A stretch of DNA of 64,000 bases from the NCBI GenBank assembly GCA_032622095.1, contig CP136065.1, positions 247,565,474 to 247,629,473 of the forward strand, written 5' to 3'. Below, in pieces: positions 32,922-42,694 of this stretch. Source of the stretch: Siphonodentalium dalli (taxonomy: Eukaryota; Mollusca; Scaphopoda; Gadilida; Siphonodentaliidae). Under the pieces are notes generated by a model that did not search any database, was not told the DNA's origin, and was given only the letters and a program-made list of their open reading frames with translations. The first letter of the stretch is position 1, and every line of letters begins with the position of its first letter. The position numbers were made by a program, and so were the translations under genes.

Positions 32922-34497
32922 CCTGAAAGATGAAGGCCAAAGTTCGTTAAACAGTTGTTGTTGAGATTCTGGGGCACTGGTCATATACAGGTTTTCTGCT
33001 AGGGTTGGGGGAATGTGACCCCTCCAGCTACTCTTCACCCAGGGGGAAATCTCAGTCTATGCAACTACCGTAACTGTGAATATCTACTCTTGGGCTCCAA
33101 AAAAGCATACAAAGCAGTATTGAGAGTATGGGGTGGAAAATTCTGCTGAAGTCAATAAGAGTACAGGGAAGAATAACATTACATGTTCCAACAAGTCTAT
33201 CTGAAATGCTACCGGTATAACATAAATCATATATTACTCTAATTATGCACTCTTTTTGTCATATAATTACTAAACAGACTACAGCAACATGTTTTCTCTA
33301 TCTTTTCCTAACCTGAGTGAAGACTCCACTGATAACTATTTAGTATAGCCATTATAACTATCACAATTTTAAAATAATTATATGGACCCAATTAAGCAAA
33401 AAAAAAAAGTTACTTAATTATCAGTGCAATCATAGGGTGTCATTAATTAGATTGTGCAATCGGAATTGGATTCCGCGAATAACAGCCCATGATAAAATAA
33501 CAGGACTTCGCACCGGCCCTTTTGTTTGCAGTTTGCTGATTGTCCAAAAAAATCTGTTCAAATTTCTAAGCACAAAATACATATGCTACTGCTAGTTTTA
33601 ACTTTTAATAAATGCATGCCCTTCAGTCGGCATACTGGATGCAGAACAATAGTTGCAGCTGTGTAAAAAGAAAGTTCATATTGGTATTGCTCAAATAGTC
33701 TGATATAGTAGTTGATATAGTTATAGTCTTTATGAGCATGCCAATGAACATACATGTATGCTGTCGAAAATGAAGTTATTGGTTGAATAATGTGGAAACG
33801 AAAGAGACTCCAAGAAAGCTTTAAACAGCTGATCTCATAACTTAATTTCATATTGAGATCATGCCATAAGACGTCACATACTGTGTCAAGGCTTTGATAA
33901 ATACTTGTACACAATGAATTAGTATAAAGTTAGCAAGACTATACCATGGGAGTGATGATGCATTGACGTTACCGTAGATAGAACTAGATGCTTTGTAAAC
34001 CATATGCATGTCTTGATGTCGGTTCTGTCCGTAGTGGGAAGAAGAAAAATGCGTGTTACAGGTAATTGTTATGTAGTTTCGTAATGCAGGATACAAAGTT
34101 ATGTTACTAGTTAGTTCGTTGACAATATGAAGTGGCCAGGTCCTGAGGCTGAACCCAAATCACTGCAATTATGTGGCCTATGAAAACTACAGAAAACTGT
34201 TGGGATTCACTCCCATTGTAGATGGTTTGGTTTATATCTGTTCTGGCGCTTCAATACATCTACATGTATCTCACACGCCGGCTCACACACATTATGGAGA
34301 GCCTGGAATCGAGTAGATCCAGATTTTGAATTTGTCCAGGAATTTTTTCAGAACTTGTGACATCTTCGCCACGGGAGGGATCTTTAAGGTTTTCAAATTG
34401 TTGAACATGAGAAAGGCACAGCCATTGGTGTCGGCTCCCAATCAGAAAGTGTGCCCAACACAGTAGGCCTATAATCCTAGGACATGACACTGGCTAA
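32922..34497. other. upstream region of PCM1, no gene recognised
   Basis: It should hold the PCM1 promoter or a non-coding first exon, but no distinct signal could be placed. A minus-strand open stretch at 34260-34440 (contains QQFENLKDPSRGEDVTSSEK) has coding-like composition but no recognised family. Confidence 0.35.
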
Positions 34498-35366
34498 GGC
34501 CTAAAAAAAAAAGACGTTTGTTTCCGCTAACGAGCTGGAAAAAAATAGGGACGGTAGCGCGGCAAAACTTTTTTTTCATTAATATTTTTATTTTTCTATA
34601 TTTTTAAAAATACATGTATAATAGTTGATATGAGCCAACATTATAGACTTCTTAGTCTCAAGGTGGTCAACCCATGGGATATAGAAACAAGAAACTCAGA
34701 TTCAAAGTTACAGATGATATATATTTCTTTCTTCATAAGATTATCAAATGTATTCCGCTGTGTGGTGATTTACATAGTATCATGTTCGATCTGTTGTTCC
34801 ATGATCTCTCTATCACCGCAAACAAACTCGATATGGTTTATGTTGAATGCTGACAACTCCTTAACTTTCATTTCAACATTTATGTGAACGGCGCTGACTC
34901 AGCCGATGTACAGCACCTCACTTTAACCTTACTGAAGTCAGTCCTATCCAGGTGGATTAAAAAGGAGAGTTCTTCAATTTTGGCTTCATTGTCTATCAAT
35001 CTGATCTCTTTTTTGCTTCTGCACGAATGTGTCCACTGCGTGCAGCGGACACATTCGTCCAGATATATAGCCACAACAACGTGCTGGCCTACGGAGGTAG
35101 CCATTGTTGCAGTTGTTGTGGTGTAAATTCTGTTTACTTTCCAAAGCACCGGCTGTTTTCAATGGGAGATACGTATCTATTTATAGTATGTGGGTATTTC
35201 CACCGGAAGCGACCGCCGTGCTTTTATCTCTATTAAATGCGTGAAACATTCAGATACCATTATTTTTTTTAAGTCAGTTTATCGATCGCAATAAAAAGTT
35301 TAGACTCGGCACTTTTATATAGGGTCGGTCGGGGTTAGCGGAAACAAACGTCTTTTTTTTTAGGCC
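34498..35366. mobile_element. 869-bp TIR element of the GGCCTAAAA...GTTTCC family
   Basis: Left end GGCCTAAAAAAAAAAGACGT then TTGTTTCCGCTAAC; right end is the inverse. Flanks are TAA (left) and TAG (right). Related ends bound the elements at 43689-48773 and 50347-60145/60178, both with TTA on each side, and a lone end lies at 61347-61371. A TWA-type 3-bp target would fit PIF/Harbinger, but no transposase is present to confirm it. Confidence 0.7.
34620..35115 (-). pseudogene. decayed coding fragment inside TIR element, family unknown
   Basis: Minus-strand reading from about 35101 gives MATSVGQHVVVAIYLDECVR, then CRSKKEIRLIDNEAKIEELS and FLIHLDRTDFSKVKV; after a frame change near 34910 it goes on as INVEMKVKELSAFNINHIEF and VCGDREIMEQQIEHD; one TAA (34776-34778) later the same frame continues ITTQRNTFDNLMKKEIYIIC. 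The composition looks like real protein (balanced, charged, no low complexity), about 180 residues with one frameshift and one stop. I do not recognise it. It may be a host gene fragment captured between the TIRs, or an element-encoded accessory protein. Confidence 0.45.
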
Positions 35367-35368
35367 TA

Positions 35369-35730
35369 GGGGTCGTTGTCGTAATGTTTTATACATAAAT
35401 GCACACCGTGTGCATTTATGTATACGTATTAAAATGCACACCAGTCTCAGTCGGCACAAGATTGAAATGTTACTGTAAATATTGCCATCTGCTTCAATTC
35501 ATAACTATTTTTCTTCCGAAGTTCTGCAATAAAATTTGTCACGATCGCATAATTGTTCTTAGTATTAAACAGAACTGTATGGTTGTTTGATCGATGAACG
35601 GAAGAAAATGAACTTTAAAAAAATATCAACACGTGTGCATTCATGTAGAAAACATTACAATGACCCCTGTCAGATGACACTACACGAGACTGGTGTGCAT
35701 TTATGTATAAAACATTATGACAACGACCCC
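35369..35730. mobile_element. MITE with GGGGTCGTTGTC ends
   Basis: Left GGGGTCGTTGTCGTAATGTT then TTATACATAAATGCACACC; right the inverse, ending ACAACGACCCC. A further TACATAAATGCACACCGTGTGCATTTATGTA palindrome sits just inside the left end. It abuts the right end of the 34498-35366 element. Target duplication unclear. Confidence 0.65.
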
Positions 35731-35899
35731 ATTAGCGACACTGTGAGTCTGTGACTGTCAGTGAAACGGAGGTACGAAATTCACACAGTACATTTTTCAA
35801 CTTGTCTCGGAGATTCTTTTTCTATCATTTTCAGAGCACTGATCATGGCACCGATGGTCAGCTAGATGGTGAAACTAAGTCTGACCGATACCATGTCAG

Positions 35900-35985
35900 G
35901 GAAGTCAGTAGCCGAGAGGTAGCATACTGGTCTCTCGTCAGTCTCGTGCTAGCAGACCGGGGATTGATACCTGTTCAGGTTATTC
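35900..35985 (+). mobile_element. tRNA-derived SINE remnant
   Basis: A-box-like TAGCCGAGAGG at 35909-35919 and B-box-like GGATTGATACC at 35961-35971, 41 bases between them, within a tRNA-like segment (GTCAGTAGCCGAGAGGTAGC). The spacing fits RNA polymerase III internal promoters. There is no intact tRNA fold or CCA, so this reads as a SINE head rather than a tRNA gene. Confidence 0.45.
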
Positions 35986-36009
35986 TGACAAAAATCAGAA
36001 CTCGGTCAG

Positions 36010-36918
36010 TTGGGCCCGACGAAGCTTCGAGATTCGATTCTATTTCGAATCTTACGTTCCGATTCGAAAGCGGTCGGGTGATTCGAGATATTTCGAATCG
36101 TTATATACAAGTCCTTATCACCAGGAATAGACTGCATTATCTATAAAAATTATGACACTCTTACCAGAAAAGCTTATATTGCGTTACTCATGCAGCTCAA
36201 TAAAATAATATATATTTTAAAATATTTAAAACGATATAAATATATTAAATAAACATTTTGGGCTCCATCATGTCGTCTCCAAATCCGACCAACATCTTTA
36301 AACAGCATACCGGGTACATGTGTATATGTTATCCGGGAAATGGAATATTGTTGATCATTCAACTTTCCGATGGACAGGCCCAAGTTGGGATACTAATAGT
36401 TCCTGTGGGAACGGGAAGATTCGGTCGCAGGAAGATTCACAGACCCGTTCCTGTAATCCTGTTTGCGTATGCGCTATTCCCAAGTCACGATGCGCAATTT
36501 TTATATCGCACGTGCCTGCTGTGGACGACAGGGTGAAGCGCAGAAGAGTTTCCGTTTGCAATGACTTGAATCAGACTCCATTGACTCCAAAGTTCCAAAC
36601 TGCTTACTTTTCACGAACTTCACACATAGTGGCACAAAATATGAAATGATGTCGTGCCATTCTCATATATTAAACTGTTTTAAACTGTGTTAAAAATTGT
36701 TCATATCATGTGATAGAAATCTGAGTTATCTCACCGACGTTCTAAAATAATCGGACATTTGCAACCATTTTTGCTCGTACCTCCCACTGATCGGTACCGC
36801 AAATCTAAGTGTTTGAAAAAGATTCGATTCGAGATTCGACGCGATTTTGAATCATCATCATGTCAGATTCGATTCGAGATTCGATTCGATGTTGAAATTG
36901 CCGATTCGTCCGGCCCTA
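36010..36918. mobile_element. hAT-type non-autonomous element (909 bp), TSD TCGGTCAG
   Basis: Perfect 8-bp target duplication TCGGTCAG at 36002-36009 and 36919-36926. Ends TTGGGCCCGACGAA and TTCGTCCGGCCCTA. Subterminal regions at both ends are rich in GATTCGA/TTCGAATC motifs. No transposase; short open frames inside are chance. Confidence 0.85.
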
Positions 36919-36995
36919 TCGGTCAGATACCAAGTTTGTCAGGCTGAAAAGTCTCATTCGAAATCATTGAATAAAGATCTGAATGCAAAATGCTG

Positions 36996-38610
36996 ACACC
37001 CCCCCCCCCCCCCCCCCCCCATTTGTCGAGGTATGTTTTCATGGGTGCAGTACGCTGTCCCGACATAATTTCATAAATGACTTACCCGCGTAAACGCCTC
37101 GGTGTGTGCTTATTAAAGAACACTATTGGAGTCACCACAGGTTGAGGGTTATAAAGTTACTAGACCGTGGTAGCTACCTGGACCTCTGCATAATCTTCGG
37201 TAAATTGAAGGCATCGGAGTAATATGTAGATGTCAGATTCAAACCATCTCCCACCCCCCCCCCCCCCATGTCGAAGGAGCAGCTACTGAGCTAGTCTTGG
37301 AAGTTGGCCCACTAACTTGACTAAGTCAGTAAGTGACTAATCACCTGAATTATACACTCCTTTACTTTAGGCTTTATTAAAGTTAACAAGTGCAGATCGC
37401 GTCTGTCACTCTGTGTTGTCTCGACTCTTATTGAAAAGTTAACATGACAAGAATGAGGAGAGGATACCACAAATCACTGAATGAATATAATATATATAAT
37501 ATTGCATTGATAATTTGATCAGATCTTGAATTTGAATCAAAATTTTGATTCTTTTTTTGCCTACATTTTTGGCCAATTGTGGTGTAAATAAAGAAATACG
37601 TGAGTGTCATTAGTTTAGCAATAAAATTAATTCAATTTAAAATATACAGGCCATCATGGCGATGCACATATCGCCGATATATAAGTTTCTCGTACAATTG
37701 TTACAAGTTTATCTTCATTAACGGCGTCTGATTCAAGTTCAACAAGAACCTGCAAGTCTCATGTTGACAAAATTATTCCGCGAAAACATGAAAATAGTTC
37801 GCTATAAATGACAAACGTTAGACAGTCAATATAATTGACAATTGTAAACATATAAACGAGGGAAATTGTTTCATATTTAATATTTCTAAAAGAACGGTTT
37901 ATTAATCTCAAATTCTCTGAAACAATCTATCTATATTTACAAACTATATTTCATCGCGCATAACCACATTCATTATATCTACGTTGTGTGCCGGATATAA
38001 TGTTTACACTTCTTCTCATTCCGCTCACTCACGTCAAACAACCGCAACTAATAAGCGAGATCACTGCGTCGCGGCCATATTCATCCACCCTGGGCACCGT
38101 GACCCGTTCCGCGGTTTTAAGTGTTACAGGTCAAAATTCTGGAGATGTATTCCATATAAATTATAGGGGTACTTTTGAATATCCAAAAGCTCCATATATG
38201 GAATCATGAAATCAAAAGTTTCATATAGCAAAATGGCTGCGACTCAGTTATCTCGCTTATAAAAAGCAGTCGGTTTTTTATCCGGGTTTGTGGCCGGGGG
38301 GGGGGGGGGGGGGGTTCGAACAAAAAAACCAGACACGTAGGGTCTATGTGGGACAGAAAGGGCCCTGAAGGTTACTACGTTTTCAACTTTTCGGGTGAAC
38401 AATGACAAGGACAAGTCTATCGCGCGAAATTCCACAACAACTGCCTGTAGCCGCAGGGCTCGCGTTACCAAAATCGTTAATTTCTGAGAAAAGTCACTGA
38501 TATGATACTAAAACATATTAAAAGTGTTCCCGTTTGACGTTATATAGTATAGGCCTAAACCTAGCATGGCCCATATACGACGATTTGATGGCTTAAAACA
38601 TTGTCAAGTT
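36996..38610. other. intergenic, homopolymer tracts, no gene seen
   Basis: C-run at 36999-37020, another C-run near 37254-37267, G-run at 38296-38314. No exon or element recognised between them. Confidence 0.5.
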
Positions 38611-38614
38611 ATAG

Positions 38615-39621
38615 GGTAATGTGGGGCATAATGCGACGCGGGGTACAATGCGACAAACGGTCGTCATCAGGCCATATGATTTTTCCATGACTGAAGTTGA
38701 ATCGCACATTTATTATTTTAGTAAGACCAATCATAGAAGTGGACATCCCAATTGGACCGACATTATTATGACTGTTTAATCTCACATGCGAAACGCCGGA
38801 GTAGGGGTACCCTCATTTGGTGACCCCCTTTTTGAATGGTTTATAACTTACGATAGGTCTTGTACATGTTAAGACGAGAACATGATGAACATCTTACCAC
38901 TACCACCAAAGCTACATGCGTATTTTGGTAAAGTAAGACGAGTTATATAGTAAGTTGATCAGTTCTATGTACATCGGTTATTCACATTCACTCATATTTG
39001 GGGGAGAGACAGGTTGTCTGGTTGTGGGGCATAATGCGACACTCGGGTATAACCAGTACGAGAAAAAAATATGATTAGGCATATCGCAAATCAAACCTGG
39101 AAAAATAAATCTTATCGTAACCTTAGTTCAAAAGAAAAGAAATAAAAAAACCTATTCGATCATTCCCAAACATTAAAACATGATATAGATAGATAATTAT
39201 TGTTAACCCTGCCCCGGCCATTTTCCTGAAATCAAAACTTTATGGTGCTATTTTACCCGCCATATAAATCAATAAAAATGTCTCCTTGGTCTGCTCCTAT
39301 GACTTTAAATAACGCTTATACATTCTTTCAATCCACAAAGAAAAAGAAACTGCAGACCGTCTTGCATTTATTAGGTTCGGTATATGCTGATGTTGTAATG
39401 TCAAATGTGTCGCATTGTACCCCGTGTATGGGGCATAATGCGACGGATTGGGTACGTCGACGGGGAGTAATGCTGTTCAGAAATTGGTGCTTCCCAGGCG
39501 AGTATTAATTATAGTGGAAATATTTATCTAACTTTTAGTTTAATGATGTGTGCCCTTCCATCGTTTTAGTGGCATGATGGGGTCTAATGTGCTTATGTGT
39601 CGCATTATGCTCCACATTACC
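38615..39621. mobile_element. 1007-bp TIR element GGTAATGTGGGGCATAATGC
   Basis: TIR GGTAATGTGGGGCATAATGC plus GAC, inverted at the right end (GTCGCATTATGCTCCACATTACC); flanked by ATAG on both sides (38611-38614, 39622-39625). The motif GGGGCATAATGCGAC or its inverse recurs inside (about 39026, 39430), with looser forms near 38640 and 39410. Non-coding. Confidence 0.8.
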
Positions 39622-39819
39622 ATAGGCACTCATCGTGCTGTGACAACAATGTGACCATAAAACAAAACGTTTGATTAAAATTGCAGTTGTTGCAAACAAT
39701 CACATTATGCATCATTATAACGCAATTATATAGTTACTTTCGGGCACGCAGCAATCGATTTTATAACTGAGTAAACTTATATGGGAGCAGTTTTCACATT
39801 TATTAAATAATTGAATTCA

Positions 39820-40935
39820 AGCGAAATCAATTGCACTTAATTAGTTATATATATACACATATAAACGTAATTTAATTGCGCTCAGGATCAATTCTGCATT
39901 TATAAGCGCAATTCATTTAATATTATGTGGGATGCAGCAAATAGCTTGTTACTGTTACACAAGAGGTCAAGGGACAATTAAGCGCTCCAATGAATTACAA
40001 AATAAGGTGAAACAAATTTAAACTTGACATAAGGCAAATATAGGGATTGGTCGTTACTCCGGGAAGATTAATTCTTTTAATATATTTTGCAAACATAATA
40101 AAAGTTACCAATTTCAACTCTGATTTTTCGTTTAAAAGGAATAATTTCAGTTAAGAGTAATCACTTTCTTTTAACAAGAACTTAATTATCATAACAGGAT
40201 TTTTAACGCAAGTTTACAAATTTTATTAAAATAATATACTCGTTCAAAAGATATCGGTATATATAGAATAGAATAGAATATAATTTATTCGAATCTTCGA
40301 CCCATCACGGGATATCAGATCATATATGAATTGCAATTCCTTAAAGGTGCACAATCCCTTTTCGATTGTCCCCGTATCATCAGATTCCAACAACAACAAA
40401 ATATCAAAGTTGCGCTTTAGCACAATCAGATATTCCTTATTGCACCTTTGAAGCGCAATTAAACTCAGTTAGATTGATCCTATTACAGTTAGTGCTGTTA
40501 GAGACTCCTTAAGTGCAATTACATTCTTATTGTGCTTAAACGTAATTAATATGAGATCACCCCTCTGCAAATAGTAGAATCCGTTTTGGCCTACATGTGG
40601 ACAGTCACCAGATCACCTCACCAATAAACTCCACCCATCAAAATATGGACAATACCATTTGAATAGCACTGTTATAGCAGGGAGTTTATGTAATGTGGCA
40701 TATCGCAATAAGGAACTATCTAATTGCGCTTAAGTCCAATAAGGAATCTCTAATTGGGCTTAATCGCAATAAGAGCTAATTGCGCTTAAGCACGATAAGA
40801 ATATTCCTTATTGCGCTTAAGTGAAATAAGAATATTCATTATTGCGCTTAAGCCCAATTAGAGATTCCTTATTTGCCTTAAGCACAATAAGATATTCCTT
40901 ATTGCACTTAAGCGCAATTATATATTTATTAAATG
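39820..40935. repeat. field of TTGCGCTTAAG / TAAGGAATATC inverted motifs
   Basis: Variants of TAATTGCGCTTAAG(C)CCAATAAGGAAT and the inverse recur at least ten times, densest at 40690-40920, in both orientations. It looks like a decayed array or a stack of nested palindromic elements. No coding frame. Confidence 0.6.
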
Positions 40936-41842
40936 TCAATTTGGTTTCCCACAGAAGCCAAAGAAATAGTCATTTAGGAGCGTTAATTCGGATTGTGTAT
41001 CTTTAACAACAAATGATATGCGGTAAAATAAAATAAAAAACAATCTGTTTAAATCAACCGATGTTGGATGATGAACACATCACTTAGCACATGTTTTGTT
41101 TTTGATCCAGCTCCGATTCCGCCAACCCGTGTTATTAAAAACATAAACCCCCACATATTTGAACCACGTGCTTCCTTTTTCCGTCTAGCTCCAAGTGGCA
41201 TTGAAAGCTAACATGTACGCTCCGTAAAATATTTGAATGTTCACTATCTGAGCAAAGTCTTATTGACCAATAATCCTTAGAAAGAGACGTATATGAATAT
41301 TTAATAGTATTTTACCGAATAATCTTGAAATAAAGTGTATAACATTGCACACAAATGGTGTAATAAACATAAAATGTGTGTAAACATGCGCGAACTAAGG
41401 ATACTTGTTTCGCGTTTGCTCAGGTTCGTTGACGATGATCTGTATCTAGAAAAGTCTATCCCTGATCCGCTAGCACAAGAGACCAGTATGCAACCTCGGC
41501 TACCGACACTGCATTTCTGTATACATAAATTCACATTGGTCTTGGAAGTTGGATATTGACTATTATTGTCATGTGACTGGTCATTGTGTTATTAACAGTT
41601 ATGTGCATTGTTTCTACATAACCATAAAATGCACATTTGTTGATAATTATACCCCCGTAAGTTGCATAATGTGTATTTCAATCGGCTTGTCTGTCCATAG
41701 ATGCAAATTGTCCGCAAGCGTCGACTCCTACATTTTTCTGTCGTGATTGCATTACTAAATGACGTCAAAACAAATGTGAACTTTATAGAGATTTTAAATT
41801 ATTTTTTTGGAACCCAAATCCAACAAACACAAAGTCCATATC

Positions 41843-42426
41843 TAAAAAAAAATATGGGAATGTGTACAGAACAATAAACAATGATCAGTGAACAATAAAA
41901 ATATATTTACCGTATATTTACCAAGAGTTCTTTGAAAAATATACTCAACCAGTAACCAGTTGTTTTAAACAAATGGTAGATTTACTTGCTCAGCAATGCT
42001 GTCTGGAAGCTGACACTTGATGGGTGGGTTAGGGGTCTCTGTATCTGTAGTCAAGTGTAGTGGGTTCAGTGCAGTAACCAATTCTGCAAGGGTCACCTTG
42101 TGTCCAGTGTAGCTGGGATGATTGTCGACTTGTGTGGCCACTGGCCCATGAGGGATTAGGCCATGAGTGGTGCCTATTTAGTGGTTACAGGGTGGTGGGC
42201 TAAATTTAAGCTGAAGAAATTATTGTATCAACTCAACACTGTCCACAAATAACCCATAGCTGCCAGCTCCCAGTCGGCCATGTTGGGGGGAAGTAAATCT
42301 TATCAATTGTAAACTGGTTCTCGACTTCTGAGTAAATTTTTCAAAGAACGCTTGGTAAATATGAATATATTTTTATTTTTCATCATTCTTCGCAGTGTTC
42401 AGTACACATTTCCATATTTTTTTCTT
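41843..42426. mobile_element. 584-bp element with about 115-bp terminal inverted repeats
   Basis: Left arm 41843-41960 (AAAAAATATGGGAATGTGTA... TTTACCAAGAGTTCTTTGAA) is inverted at 42310-42426. The inside is non-coding. It ends only about 135 bp before the RPSA start codon, so it lies in the 5' flank or in a 5'-UTR intron of that gene. Confidence 0.75.
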
Positions 42427-42515
42427 GGCCGACGGGTGGCCAGATAAAAAAATCATACAGGCCAATTGGAGGCTGAGTATTGGCTTGATTAATATGTGCT
42501 TTAATAGTAATAAGT

Positions 42516-42529
42516 CGCTTGTGTTGTAG
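42516..42529 (+). promoter_or_regulatory. possible 5'-UTR splice acceptor of RPSA
   Basis: CGCTTGTGTTGTAG is a plausible 3' splice site 32 bp before the ATG. In many animals RPSA has a short non-coding first exon; no upstream exon could be placed here. Confidence 0.35.
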
Positions 42530-42561
42530 ATTGATCGCCGTAACTCTTGATCAATTGCAAG

Positions 42562-42694
42562 ATGTCTGGAGGTTTAGATGCTTTGACCCTCAAAGAGGAA
42601 GATGTGACCAAGTTCCTGTCCTGCAGTACCCACCTTGGCTCGACTAATGTCGACTTTCAAATGGAACAGTATATCTACAAGAGGAAACCCGATG
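42562..42694 (+). CDS. RPSA: RPSA coding exon 1
   Basis: [20 protein letters not shown] then [20 protein letters not shown] and PD; 44 codons plus one base, donor GATG|GTAAGC. The ATG context is GCAAGATGTC. Vertebrate RPSA starts [20 protein letters not shown], which fixes the start. Confidence 0.97.

Noticed and set aside
33558-33914. 118-codon minus-strand frame
   Set aside because: No recognisable domain, no good splice sites, composition like surrounding AT-rich DNA.
35900-35985. Functional tRNA gene
   Set aside because: Box A and B are present but degenerate, and acceptor and anticodon stems do not fold; a SINE head is the better reading.
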